Part shown: positions 1 to 10,716 of the stretch, one piece after another
How positions within the stretch are numbered: the stretch's first letter is position 1
How the letters are laid out: each line of letters begins with the position of its first letter
Origin: Gerris lacustris
Lineage: Eukaryota > Arthropoda > Insecta > Hemiptera > Gerridae
DNA length: 64,000 bases
Direction of reading: 5' to 3'
NCBI GenBank assembly: GCA_951217055.1
Contig: OX578276.1
Coordinates: forward strand, 38,030,205 to 38,094,204
Program-made: the position numbers and the translations under genes
Notes under the pieces: model-generated
Databases searched by the model: none
Seen by the model: the letters and a program-made list of their open reading frames with translations, nothing else
What the model was told of the DNA's origin: nothing

Positions 1-85
1 TAAAAAGTGACACATAAAGAAATAAGAGTTTTTTGTTGATCATGTATGACAAATAAATAATAAATTACGAGGTGTAAATGCTAAC

Positions 86-166
86 CTGAATCTGACGACA
101 TATTGGAGGACTCAGGTGGGTAGTATTCATCAGAATATTCTGCCCCATGAAGCTCAAGAACATCTT
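86..166 (-). CDS. Acidic N-terminal exon of a Crypton-like gene (copy Z, rest lies outside window)
   Basis: An 81-base exon-like block. On the minus strand it follows a TTTTCTTGTAG acceptor and ends at a CAG/GTTAGC donor. With one base carried over from the previous exon it is open and encodes an acidic, Ser-rich stretch containing SDEYYPPESSNMSSDS. The same exon recurs at 3376-3453 and 9206-9283 with both splice sites kept. Those copies sit upstream of a C2H2-finger exon, so this one should be the N-terminal part of another gene copy continuing to the left of the window. No domain is recognisable in the exon itself; the link to the recombinase gene is by position and repetition. Confidence 0.45.
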
Positions 167-399
167 CTACAAGAAAATAATCATTATTATTTATTTATAA
201 TGATTTCACTTTCTTTCAAAAAACATCAACGTGTATAATAGTATCAATGTATGTAGTAAATTGTAATACGAACCATTTACTATGCGCTACATTCATACTA
301 TTATACTCCTTGTATGCCATACCATTTTTAATTATGTCTAAGTACAACATTCAACTCAAACATTAAAATGTAATTATAAAATTATATTACCTTTGCCAT

Positions 400-2077
400 A
401 GCCGATGGTAGGCGTGAATAATTTCCTGGAGACTTTTCCCCCTCATCTCTGAAAATTTAGCCGGATCCGACACAAGATCCAGCACCGCCGACAACTGGCA
501 CAAGTGAACGTAATCGTTCGGTAAAAGTTAAAATGCTTTTGTTCAGTATGGGCCATGAAATCTGCAAATTTCGGCCATCGGCTGGAGTAAAGGCCATAGA
601 CATTAGACATGGTCATCGTGGCCAGTAGTTTCCGTATATTTGTTCCTATAATAAAATAGAATTAAGAATGTAATATGAAAGTATCTAGGAGATAAACGTA
701 GACGAGATAGAGGGGAGATAAATGTACCTTCTCTCTAGAAAATCTTTGAAAGTAAGTAATTGAGATTCGAATTTTACATTTGTTGGGGTGACATATTTCC
801 TGAGGATTTGATGTACTTGCAGGGTGGTATTCTTACTGTTTTGCATGCCAAGCACATACGGGTTTTACTTGTAAACTCCAGCCGTTTCCCTTAAGGAAAT
901 GAATATGTCCAGAGCTTCCATATCCGTTGTGAACAAAATAGGCACGCCTTTGCTCCTTTTGCCTCTATTAAGTACCCTCTTCAGCCTCCCTGCAAACACC
1001 TTCTGGGCCACAGAGAGTCGTTCATACTCGTCGTCCTCTTTGGTAATTGTTCCCTTTCTTTCATAGTCGGATCATTCATAGGAGAATGTATTGAGTTTCT
1101 CCTACTCTCTTTCTATTAACAAGAAGAAGCTCTATCAATACGCATTCTTCTACTATACGCCAAGTGTTCCTGTTAAATCTATTGTTTAACAGTTGGACGG
1201 CCTCCTCTCCCTTCTTCTTAATATCGGTAAGTAATTCGTAAACATCGCTTGCAAGTGGCAATCTTTCTTCTTTTTTCCACTTGTTCTCGTCTAAAGTGCG
1301 TTTGGCGTGGCGAGCAAACATGTCATTGAATGACCGCTAGTTGCAATCTTGCCACCTTTTAACTGCAACTCTCCATGTTTCGCCTTCTGCTCGCGTGGCT
1401 TCGTAATACGCCCTCTCACTTACTGCATGGGTCACATATCCCAACTCAGATGCCAAACTAGGGACCCTAAAGGAGCCCTTGTCGAAACCAGCTATCTGCT
1501 TTATTGCGTCCAAAAAAATCGTAATTCTTCAGTGTTGATAAATCTTTGTAAGATGTCACTGCAGGGTGCACTTTCTGGACCTCTACAAGGACTCGTGCAG
1601 CCTGATTAATTCGCCGTCTTATATTGTTGCGCAGGTGGATGGTCCTTAGGGTATTTTTTTTTTAACATTAAAGACCATATATTAAAATTAATTGGTCGGA
1701 TTTTACTGTTTGTAGATACCCATCTTCCATCATCCCACTTATCAACTCCTTCACAGCACCGCTCGAAGGAAGGGTTATCTCTTCTTTTTTGTCCATAAGG
1801 AGGCGCCTACCTACTATTTTGCTACACGAGTCTCTTCGCCTCCTCACGTGACGACTCAAATTTTTGGGCAAAACAAACTTTTTACAATGAGGACACGGCC
1901 TTTTGTTTTCTTTAGTTTTCCCTCCAATAGCCACAAATTCAAAATTATGTTGCGTCCTCAATATCTAAGATCTAAAATTTTCTTTACTTTTTCCTCATCT
2001 TTGTGGGTAAGTAATGTGGCGGGAAATTTTTGACACCTTTTTTTTGCAGTAATTGCACCAGTGTTCTTCTTTATCAC
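400..2077 (-). pseudogene. Crypton-like tyrosine recombinase gene, copy A, frameshifted
   Basis: Reading right to left, a TTTTAG acceptor at 2078-2079 opens an exon with a C2H2 finger (HWCNYCKKK, then SRH), a one-base frameshift, then a second finger (CPHCKKFVLP with SRHVRRRRDSC, about 1860) and a helical stretch ending at a stop at 1668. Further pieces in shifted frames follow at 1540-1640 (INQAARVLVEVQKVHP) and 1076-1321 (LDENKWKKEERLPL). At 850-1060 comes RGKRSKGVPILFTTDME, and at 400-655 an exon with RKLLATM, FADFMAH and FYR. This order matches proteins in insects and fish with Crypton-type tyrosine recombinase tails, where R, H and the Y of FYR are expected catalytic positions. The usual RKH reads RKL here. 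Several frameshifts mean it is not functional. The family assignment is from memory. Confidence 0.6.
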
Positions 2078-2424
2078 CTAAAACATAGTAAATAATATAT
2101 TAATAATAATGCGAAAGGGTAAAACAAGTATTCTTTTGATAAATTAAGGTTCTCTTTTGATAAATTAATTATACTTATAATTAATATATTCAATTTAATT
2201 AATTAAGGTTCTCTTACTTTTTGATGGAGTTGTCATGAAGGCTTACATTTTTTTTTCTTCCTCTTCAAATTCCATAATAATACCTAAAAAATGTAAAAAA
2301 AAAAACTATTACTCAAACAATTGGCCTACGTAACTCTCATATCATATTAAAATTTATTCTTGCAATAAATACTTGCATTCGAGCAAGCTTTGCATGAATT
2401 AATATTTGTAAATCTTATCCTCAC

Positions 2425-2545
2425 AGTAGGTAAAGAAGAGCAAGTGTCCTTTTTAGATCTCTTACTTCTTTCTGTTGTTTCCACGGGTTCTTTAGTATTT
2501 ACTTCATACAGGGTGTCGGGGATCAGAGGGGGGGGGGACTCCATG
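2425..2545 (-). CDS. Candidate exon upstream of copy A
   Basis: A 121-base block between a strong acceptor (TTTCATTTCAG) and a GTGAGG donor. One frame is open and Lys/Glu/Thr-rich (for example ERSKRSKKDTC), starting ESPPPLIPDTLYE. It resembles the ESPSVPGPF exon at 2821-2892. A run of ten C on this strand (2529-2538) sits inside it, so an indel may have shifted the frame; the phase does not fit its neighbours without one. No known domain. It may be a first exon of copy A or chance. Confidence 0.25.
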
Positions 2546-2820
2546 CTGAAATGAAAAAATAAAAAACAATAGACACATAGAGAAAAATTACAATTAGTAG
2601 GACTTCGGGTCACTCTTTTAATACAAAAATTGTCTTGAAATGCTCTAGCTAAGCTCTTTTTTAATTGGGCCTATTCCCGATGTACGAGTTGGACATCATG
2701 TGCTGGATAGAACAAATAAAGACGATTTTATCATAAATATCGTTTCCTTAACATCCTTCAATAATTATGTACTTTATCCTATTACAAATTACATTTAACT
2801 AATCTTCAATGATGTCTTAC

Positions 2821-2892
2821 TCGTACTACTGAGGACTTCTTCAGTTGTTTGTAAGAATGGGCCGGGAACCGAGGGAGACTCCAGTATTATAT
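2821..2892 (-). CDS. Candidate small acidic exon (phase 1-1)
   Basis: A 72-base block with a TTATTTTAG acceptor and a perfect GTAAGA donor. It is open when entered in phase 1, like the acidic exons at 86-166, 3376-3453 and 9206-9283, and encodes an ESP..Q TTEEVLSST-type stretch. Its size and phase suggest it is a variant N-terminal exon of the same Crypton-like gene family. No domain is recognised. Confidence 0.3.
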
Positions 2893-2897
2893 CTAAA

Positions 2898-3275
2898 ATA
2901 ATTCTTCAGTGTTAATAAATATTTGTAAGATGTCACTGCAGGGTGCACTTTCTGGACCTCTACAAGGACTCGTCCAGCCTGCTTCATTCGCCGTCTTATA
3001 TTGCTGCGCAGGTGATGGTGCTTAGGGTATTTTTTATCATAAATAAATCATATTTTATGACACGGCCTTTTTTTTCTTTAGCTTTCCCTCCAATAGCCAC
3101 AAATTCAAAATGATGCTGTGTCCTCAATATGCTGAAACGTTTCCTTGTGGCACCAGGTTCCTTCAGATCTAAAATTTGTTTACTTCTTCCTCATCTTTGT
3201 GGGTAAGCATGTGGCGGGAAATTTTTGCCACCTTTTTTTTTGCAGTATTTGCACCAGTGTTTTTTTCTTTATCAC
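2898..3275 (-). pseudogene. Crypton-like gene, copy B, finger exon with internal deletion
   Basis: Opens after a TATGTTTTAG acceptor and reads GDKEKN before single-base slippage in runs of A. The shifted frame gives HWCKYCKKK and then VAKISRHMLTHKDEEEV, a C2H2 finger with spacing C-x2-C-x9-H-x3-H. A CATTTTGAATTTGTGG-type segment shared with copy A follows, then a jump. The part equivalent to copy A's second finger is missing, and the sequence resumes with a KQAGRVLVEVQKVHP-type segment at 2900-3000. It is a frameshifted, internally deleted relative of copy A. The N-terminal exons upstream (3376-3453 and 3617-3733) look undamaged. Confidence 0.55.
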
Positions 3276-3375
3276 CTAAAACATAGTAAATAATATATAA
3301 TTAATAATGTGAAAGGGGTGTATATGTATAATAATGTGTGAAGTGGGTAATAATAAGAGGGTGAAAAATGCTAAC

Positions 3376-3453
3376 CTGAATCTGACGACATATTGGAGGA
3401 CTCAGATGGGTAGTACTCATCAGAATTTTCTGCCCCTTGAAGCTCAGGAACAT
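3376..3453 (-). CDS. Acidic exon 2 of Crypton-like gene, copy B
   Basis: Exactly 78 bases from acceptor (TTTTCTTTTAG) to donor (CAG/GTTAGC). Joined in phase 1 to the exon at 3617-3733 it stays open and encodes VPELQGAENSDEYYPSESS. It is nearly identical to 9206-9283 and close to 86-166, where three bases are added at the 5' side. The retained splice sites and phase across copies argue that it was a genuine exon of the ancestral gene. Confidence 0.5.
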
Positions 3454-3616
3454 CTAAAAGAAAATAATCATTATTTTTTATTTATAGTGACAACACTTTC
3501 TTTCAAAAAACATCAACTTGAAATAAGAGGCTGTGCTCAGTGTATCAGTAACTAGCTATTAATAAAATTTAAACAATACACTGCTTCAATTGAAACTAAT
3601 ATTAAGATTTCTTTAC

Positions 3617-3733
3617 CTTCGCTGCTTCCTTGTCCAAGGTTAACGGAGGTAGGAACAAGGGGTTTCCTCCTTGTTCTTCGTCCGTGTCCTAGTCTCTCTA
3701 CATCAAGTGCGACGTCTTTTATCATTTTGGCAA
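3617..3733 (-). CDS. First coding exon of Crypton-like gene, copy B
   Basis: Begins after a T-rich tract and AG acceptor (3734-3735), has an ATG at 3723-3725 (MIKDVALDVERLG) and ends at an AAG/GTAAAG donor. From the ATG there are 36 codons plus one base, which joins in phase to the acidic exon at 3376-3453. The peptide is basic in the middle (GHGRRTRRKPL). The ORF also runs upstream without a stop, but the acceptor supports an exon boundary there. An identical copy lies at 9447-9563. No domain is recognised. Confidence 0.45.
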
Positions 3734-3769
3734 CTAAAAAAAACAATGAAATAAAAAATAATTTTATCA

Positions 3770-3930
3770 TAATAAATAAATAAATAACCATTTATTGAAA
3801 CATATTAGATTTACAACAATCATTAATATACTTCATTTTCTTTTACTTAGTTTTAAGTCGGCATCAGCTGTGGTGCCCACTTTTGGGTGTGAGGTTTATG
3901 AATATCTAATCGAACTGTCTATTGATGATA
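3770..3930 (-). mobile_element. LINE-type 3' tail relic
   Basis: On the plus strand a run of AAATAAATAAATAA is followed by CCATTTATTG and, about 90 bases on, a GC-richer block with the hairpin CCCA-CTTT-TGGG (3876-3887). The same arrangement (AAT repeats, CCATTTATTG, GTCGGC..GTGGT hairpin block) ends the full LINE at 4348-4470. This is therefore read as the 3' end of a related truncated LINE on the minus strand. From about 3930 to 4250 the sequence is AT-rich with no gene seen. Confidence 0.4.
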
Positions 3931-4251
3931 TTAAAAACATCATACAAGCCTCTAACCGGCAAATATAAATCTATATTATATCATAAATAAAACAATGGAA
4001 CCTATAACCATAATAACCTATATAATAAAATCCATAAACATAACAACAATACTAATCACATTGGTACAAATAAAATTGTGTTAATTATTAGAATAATAAT
4101 ATTTGATTATTGCAATTTCTTATTTAATTTAATTTGTTTTAATTTACTTTATATTAACACTATTATATTATCTACATAATACACGAACTTAATTTAAATA
4201 TAATTACTTCCATACATACACATATACACACACACATACATCCCATAATCC

Positions 4252-4367
<116 letters not shown>

Positions 4368-4439
4368 ACCATTTATTGCAAAAGAACAATTACATTAACA
4401 TATTATATCATTTACATTCAATTATTAATATTTGCAAAT

Positions 4440-4468
4440 CGGCGTTTAGCCGTGGTACCCTAAAGGGT
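4440..4468 (-). other. Twin hairpins in the LINE 3' UTR
   Basis: Two short stem-loops stand side by side: CGGC/GCCG with a 5-base loop (4440-4452) and ACCC/GGGT with a 4-base loop (4457-4468). Equivalent hairpins with different stem bases occur at 15754-15782 and, for the second stem, at 3876-3887. Many LINEs are recognised by their RT through such 3' structures; that role is inferred here. Confidence 0.5.
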
Positions 4469-4586
4469 TGAGTTCCGTATTTTTATTTTATTTTATTATA
4501 TTTTTTTATATTTATTTTTTATTTTTTTATATTTATTCTTTATATAAATATAAATATATATATATTTTTGTTTTAACTATTTTTTC

Positions 4587-7418
4587 TTATTTTAACCAAA
4601 CGTCACAATACACTTTACCCATTCTTTTCCATTCTGCTCGATCTAATGCCACTCTCTTCCAACATACTCCGCCGCACACCTTCCTCACTTCCTCGTCCCA
4701 TCTTCTTTTGGGCCTTCCCCTTTTTCTTTTTTCTGTTATCGGCCACCAATTTAATATATCTTTGGACCATCGCTCGTCATTAGACCTCACCAAATGTCCA
4801 GTCCAACTCCATTTTCTTTCGAGTACAATCTCGGCGATGTCTCTTAACTTGGTCATCTTGGTTATCCATGTGTTGCTCTTTCTGTCTCTTCTTGTGATGC
4901 CTATCATGCTTCTCTCCATCGCTTTAACTGTAACTCTCAGCTTATTTAATACCTCGTTACTTAACACCCATGTTTCGCAGCCATAGGTAAGTACCGGTAA
5001 TATTACACTCTTCCACAATTTAATTTTCTTTTCTACATTGATATTGGAACGAAATATACGTCTGAATCTATTATAAGCATTCCAACTCATTCCAACCCTT
5101 CTTGATATTTCTTTCTTCATGTTCCCGTCCACAGTTAATAGTCTTCCAAGATACGTGAATTCCTGAACCTCTTCTATTCTGTCCTTGCCTAGTAATATAT
5201 TTTCTCCGTTTGCGTTAATTCTTAAAAATTTAGTTTTATTATTATTTATTTTGAGTCCTATCTTACCCGCCTCCTCTTGCAGTTTATTAAGCATTACCTG
5301 TACTTCTTCTGAGTTTCTTCCTATAAGTACAATGTCGTCTGCGAATTTAAGTGTATTTAGTTTCTTCCCGTTAATGTTGATGCCCAAGTCGTCCATATCC
5401 ATTCTTCTAAAAGCATATTCAAGGGTAGCGATAAATAGCTTTGCCGACGGTACGTCACCTTGTCTCACCCCTCTCTTTATCTTTATACTATTACTTAGGT
5501 TCGAAAGTTGGACTCTTATCTCCGCTTCTTTGTAAATATTTTTTAGTACATCGATGTAAATTTCGTCTATCTGGATCTCCGCCAGCGCTTCCCATATGCA
5601 CGAAGTTTTCACACTGTCGAACGCTTTTTCGAAATCAACGAATAGGAGAAATAAGGGCATTTCATACTCTATAGCCTTTTCAATTAACTGTTGCACTACA
5701 AGGATTGCATCACACGTTGAGAAATTCTTGCGAAATCCAACTTGGTCTACATCTGTCCAGCAGTCGATAGGACCAGTGATTCGCCTTGTTATTATCGACA
5801 TGTATAGTTTATATAAAACAGATAACAGATTGATTGGTCGGTAGTTCCTTATATCCTGTTTATCTCCTTTCTTAAAGAGTAGTATCAAGTCAGATTTGAG
5901 CCATTCTGTCGGTATTCTTCTATTCGCGAGACAGTTGTTAAAGAGCCAACACAGTGTTTTCTTAAGTTTGATTCCCCCGCTTTTAATTTGTTCGTTTATG
6001 ACTCCGTCCGGTCCCGCCGCTTTTCCGTTCTTTAATTTTTTAATCGCTATTTCAACCTCATCCAAACATATTTCTAAAGTTTGACTTGTTACAACGCTGT
6101 CGGCTTCATTTACTTGGTTCGTTTTAGAGTCGCCTTTCGTGGAATAGAGTTCCTTGTAAAATTCAGTAATAATGTTGAGCATTTCTACAATATCTGTTTC
6201 AACGCCTCCCTTTTTGTTTTTTAAGCTTACAATTGTTTTCTGTCCTATCTGTTGATTTTTTATACATTTATTTAGGCTCAGTCCATTATCTATGGCCTCC
6301 TCAAGTTCTTTTAGGTATTTTCTGTTCTTCCAGTCATTGATATTTTTCCTGATTAGCTTTGATATTTCAGTAAATTCTATCCTGTCTCTACCTTTCCGTT
6401 TCAGTTTCCTTCTTTTCTCCATAAGTTTTTTCACTTCTTTGGGATAAACCTTTTTATTTTCTATGTTTACTAGAGAGTTCATAGATTCGTGCATGGCTTG
6501 TACTATGAATTCGTTGGCTTTATTTAGGTCCCTTCTATTTTGGATACACTCATGGAGTCGATTCCAATCCAATTTCGTCTCTAAACTTTCCATGTACTTG
6601 ATTTCCGATGATTTATTACTTAATAGAGCTCGTGCTTTTTCCTTTGTCTTGTTAACTCTACTCTTTCTTTTCTTATTTTGAATCACAATATTTGCATAAA
6701 CCGGTCTATGGTCACTTCCCAGGTTTATATCCGGTAACACCCCAACATCAGTAAAGATATTCTTTTTATTAGCTAAGATGAAATCGATCTCGTTATATGT
6801 TTCCCCGTCCGGACTTACCCATGTCCATCTCTTCTGGTCAGGTTTGTTGTAGAAGGAATTCATTATAAATAAATTGTTCTCTTCGGCAAAAGTTATCATC
6901 CTATCCCCTCTTTCGTTCCTTTCTCCTATTCCAAATTTTCCGACCACTCTTTCAATTCCTTTGTTCCCTATTTTGGCATTCCAATCTCCCATTAAAATTG
7001 TTGTACGACATTTATTATTTTCAAGTGCGAACTGTACATCCTGGTAAAAATTGTCAACCTCTTCTTCCTCGTACTGACTAGTGGGAGCATAAATTTGTAC
7101 TATTTTTAATCTTTCTGCTTTTTTATTTTTTGTTGTTAAGATTACCCTAGAAACTCGATTAGAGTAGCTTTTAAAGCCCTGGATTTGGTTTGCCCAATTA
7201 CTATTAATTATGAACCCTGTGCTACCAGCTTTTTTCTCCCCCTTATAATAAAATACATTTCCATCTTTGAGTTTTATACATTCCTCACCGTCTCTCTTCA
7301 CTTCCGACAAGCCTATAACATCCCATTTTGTGCCTTCCATTTCCAGTAATAATTCTATTAGTTTTTCATCACTTTTCAGAGACCTACAGTTAAATGTTAT
7401 GATCCGTATGGGTGATTG
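4587..7418 (-). CDS. LINE ORF2: AP endonuclease and reverse transcriptase
   Basis: Counted from the first in-frame Met (codon at 7338-7340) it has 917 residues. Endonuclease motifs are LSEVK (E13), YAPT (85-88), MGDWN (117-121) and GSDHRPV (208-214). RT motifs are GPDGV (443), FVDFEKAFDSV (567-577), GVRQGD (624) and the catalytic FADD (666-669). The C-terminus carries WSWTGHL, RGRPKRRW and a Cys pair (CGGVC). That Met is too late: the 26 codons before it are in frame and encode RIITFNCRSL, the first strand of the endonuclease with its catalytic Asn. No ATG occurs among them, and the preceding codon is the ORF1 stop. ORF2 therefore seems to be made by readthrough of that UAG or by another non-AUG mechanism. 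The protein would nick target DNA and copy its RNA there. Confidence 0.9.
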   Translation of the reverse strand, partial: QSPIRIITFNCRSLKSDEKLIELLLEMEGTKWDVIGLSEVKRDGEECIKLKDGNVFYYKGEKKAGSTGFIINSNWANQIQGFKSYSNRVSRVILTTKNKKAERLKIVQIYAPTSQYEEEEVDNFYQDVQFALENNKCRTTILMGDWNAKIGNKGIERVVGKFGIGERNERGDRMITFAEENNLFIMNSFYNKPDQKRWTWVSPDGETYNEIDFILANKKNIFTDVGVLPDINLGSDHRPVYANIVIQNKKRKSRVNKTKEKARALLSNKSSEIKYMESLETKLDWNRLHECIQNRRDLNKANEFIVQAMHESMNSLVNIENKKVYPKEVKKLMEKRRKLKRKGRDRIEFTEISKLIRKNINDWKNRKYLKELEEAIDNGLSLNKCIKNQQIGQKTIVSLKNKKGGVETDIVEMLNIITEFYKELYSTKGDSKTNQVNEADSVVTSQTLEICLDEVEIAIKKLKNGKAAGPDGVINEQIKSGGIKLKKTLCWLFNNCLANRRIPTEWLKSDLILLFKKGDKQDIRNYRPINLLSVLYKLYMSIITRRITGPIDCWTDVDQVGFRKNFSTCDAILVVQQLIEKAIEYEMPLFLLFVDFEKAFDSVKTSCIWEALAEIQIDEIYIDVLKNIYKEAEIRVQLSNLSNSIKIKRGVRQGDVPSAKLFIATLEYAFRRMDMDDLGININGKKLNTLKFADDIVLIGRNSEEVQVMLNKLQEEAGKIGLKINNNKTKFLRINANGENILLGKDRIEEVQEFTYLGRLLTVDGNMKKEISRRVGMSWNAYNRFRRIFRSNINVEKKIKLWKSVILPVLTYGCETWVLSNEVLNKLRVTVKAMERSMIGITRRDRKSNTWITKMTKLRDIAEIVLERKWSWTGHLVRSNDERWSKDILNWWPITEKRKRGRPKRRWDEEVRKVCGGVCWKRVALDRAEWKRMGKVYCDVWLK

Positions 7419-7421
7419 CTA
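7413..7421 (-). promoter_or_regulatory. Putative stop-codon readthrough site between ORF1 and ORF2
   Basis: The ORF1 stop reads UAG-CAA-UCA on the minus strand (UAG at 7419-7421). This matches UAG-CAR-YYA, the leaky context known from tobamoviruses. ORF1 and ORF2 are in the same frame on either side. The match is seen directly; its use by this element is inferred. Confidence 0.55.
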
Positions 7422-8408
7422 TTCTCCTTTACTCGTAGATTCCCCGATTTTCTGGGTCGTTTCTTCTCTTCCTCTGTCCTCTTGATTCGCTTGCTTCTTA
7501 TTTTGAGCTGCGGCGGTGTACTGAGTCGATTCTCCGGATATTAACCTTTTCACAGCATGGTTCATATCAAGTCCTACTATCTCCGACATATATTCAACTG
7601 CACTTTCATTCTTATAGTTAATTGGCCCTTTTTGGCCATGCCAATAGAACTTAAACGAGTTTATTATGATGGCGTCGTTCCTTACTGTGATAGGGATAGT
7701 TTCATTCATCCTTTTTATTTCTTTTTTTAGGGCCAATAATTTACCTCTCTTCTGCCGTGAATTGTAACACAAATCCCTGTCAATTGAATATGATGTACCT
7801 CGTAGTTTCTTTGTTTGCTTAAGAACTTCATATACATCTTCAGTTTTTTCTATAGTAATCGTGACCCCATATCCTCCTCTATTTGAGATTTTAAAGAACT
7901 TTGTAGATGATATTTTTATAGCTTGGTTTATACGTAGGACGTTTATAAAAAACTGTTTCACCCACTCTAAAGGTTCCAATCCAATTTCCTCTTCCTGTAT
8001 TCCTTTTATTATCAAGTTTCTTGCTTTAAGTTGGTTTTCTAAGTAATCCATTCTTTCAATCCGTTTGCTATCATTTTCCTTGACTTCCGCTAATTCTTTT
8101 TTTAGAGATTCGTTTTCCATCTTCAACTCAGTTATTTGTTGTTCCAAAAATTTAATATCTTCCTTCGTGGAATAATTTTTTGAGTCTAGCAATGTGCTCA
8201 TAGCCGACAACATATCTCTCTTAAACTCTTTAAGCTGATCAGCATTCATTTTTGGCGACGTTCTTCCTGCCTGTTCTTGTGTCTGATCGTGAGGTTGTTG
8301 TCGCTTGGCGTGATTTTCAGGTTGGGGTGAGCTTCTATTTCTTTTCCCCGATGCTGTAGATTTGTTTTGGGAATTTGGCGAGAAGTAAGAGTCGAGGTTT
8401 TTCTTCAT
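7419..8408 (-). CDS. LINE ORF1: coiled-coil nucleic-acid-binding protein
   Basis: 329 residues. The start at 8406-8408 follows an upstream stop-rich AT stretch and opens with MKKNLDSYFSP. Residues about 10-60 are polar (Q, N, S, K). A predicted coiled coil covers roughly 60-125 (LEQQITELKMENESLKKELAE). An RRM-like region follows (ARNLIIKGIQEEEI, GYGVTITIEK), then a basic C-terminal domain (IDRDLCYNSRQKRGKLLALKK). This order is that of L1-type ORF1 proteins, which trimerise, bind the element RNA and act as chaperones. The last codons SKGE run straight into UAG and then, in frame, ORF2. Confidence 0.8.
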   Translation of the reverse strand: MKKNLDSYFSPNSQNKSTASGKRNRSSPQPENHAKRQQPHDQTQEQAGRTSPKMNADQLKEFKRDMLSAMSTLLDSKNYSTKEDIKFLEQQITELKMENESLKKELAEVKENDSKRIERMDYLENQLKARNLIIKGIQEEEIGLEPLEWVKQFFINVLRINQAIKISSTKFFKISNRGGYGVTITIEKTEDVYEVLKQTKKLRGTSYSIDRDLCYNSRQKRGKLLALKKEIKRMNETIPITVRNDAIIINSFKFYWHGQKGPINYKNESAVEYMSEIVGLDMNHAVKRLISGESTQYTAAAQNKKQANQEDRGREETTQKIGESTSKGE

Positions 8409-8596
8409 TAATAGATAATAATAAATGTTATTGTTATGATTTTATTCTATTTTGCCGGTATTTCTTCGAAGTATTCTTATTTATTGTTTATGTTTATATT
8501 CCCGAATCGCCTAATAGGCCGAGTAATCTTACGTTTTCCTCTCCTGTTACCACCAAGAAATATTATATATTAATTCTTTAAAAAATGTTTTCTGTA

Positions 8597-8685
8597 ACGG
8601 GCTGGGTTCGAACCTTCAATCTTCCCAAGTTTCACAGGCTCATCAAGACCCCCAATGCTCTACCGACTGAGCTATTGATGTGACC
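8597..8685 (-). mobile_element. tRNA-derived SINE head or tRNA relic
   Basis: On the minus strand TAGCTCAGTCGGTAGAGC (A box) and GGTTCGAACCC (B box) stand at tRNA-like spacing, slightly long. The acceptor arms do not pair and no clean anticodon stem can be drawn. It is therefore a SINE head or degenerate tRNA, not a working tRNA gene. Confidence 0.5.
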
Positions 8686-8989
8686 TTGGTTGTCGAAATA
8701 CGATCCGAGAATCTTATCCTATTTAAATCCACTTTCAGAGCTCGTTTGTATTTTTTAGGTTATTTGTCCAAGTTTAACAGTTATTTAATTAGTATATATT
8801 AAATATTTTTATAAACTAGTATTGTACTCACGTTTATGTATATTCACCACTATGGCTATCTCAGTATCAAAGTATGCGATTGAAATGATGATCGTTCATT
8901 TGCACAGTAAAATCCCATAGAATGCCAGTCTAACACGCTATCACTTTTAGTTTTTATCGAAGAAGTAATATTTAAATATATTGCTTTGA

Positions 8990-10250
<1,261 letters not shown>

Positions 10251-10293
10251 AACATATTCTTTATTATTATTATATTAATATACATTATTATTT

Positions 10294-10716
10294 TTACTCC
10301 TTGTAAAGCCATTCCTGACAGTAAACAGCTTTCATTCGATTCCACTCGATTCTTTCATTAGCCCCTCGCTGCCAAGTAACCCCTCCACAGCTCTTTCGCA
10401 TTTCTTTATCCCATCGAATACTGGGTCTACCTCTAGCTCTGCTTAAATTTCTAGGGTACCAAGATATCATGTTTTTAGTTATCCTTCCATTCTTGGTCCT
10501 TGCGATATGTCCAGCCCAGTTCCATTTCCTCTCTATCATGATTTCCCCGATGTCCTGTAACTTAGTTTCCTTTCTTATCCAGGTGTTAGATTTTCTATCC
10601 TTCCTCGTGATCCTTAACATACTTCTCTCCATCATTCTCTGAGCTACTCTCATCTTCTTAATCACTTTTTCAAACATAGCCCAGGTCTCTACTCCATACA
10701 GCATGACAGAACACAC
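10294..10716 (-). pseudogene. LINE ORF2 C-terminal fragment
   Basis: About 140 residues with YGVETWAMF, RSMLRITRKDRKSNTWI, ERKWNWAGHIAR and RGRPSIRWD. It is closely parallel to the last 135 residues of the intact LINE's ORF2 but clearly a different element. It ends at WLYKE and is followed by TTATTA-type tail repeats and the TA microsatellite. At about 10716 the homology stops abruptly against an unrelated LINE fragment, so it is 5'-truncated. Confidence 0.75.

Noticed and set aside
4468..6681. Several plus-strand ORFs of 60-172 residues
   Set aside because: They lie antisense to LINE ORF2 and have no motifs; shadows of the real reading frame.
8597..8685. Functional tRNA gene
   Set aside because: A and B boxes are good, but the acceptor and anticodon arms do not fold; treated as SINE-like.
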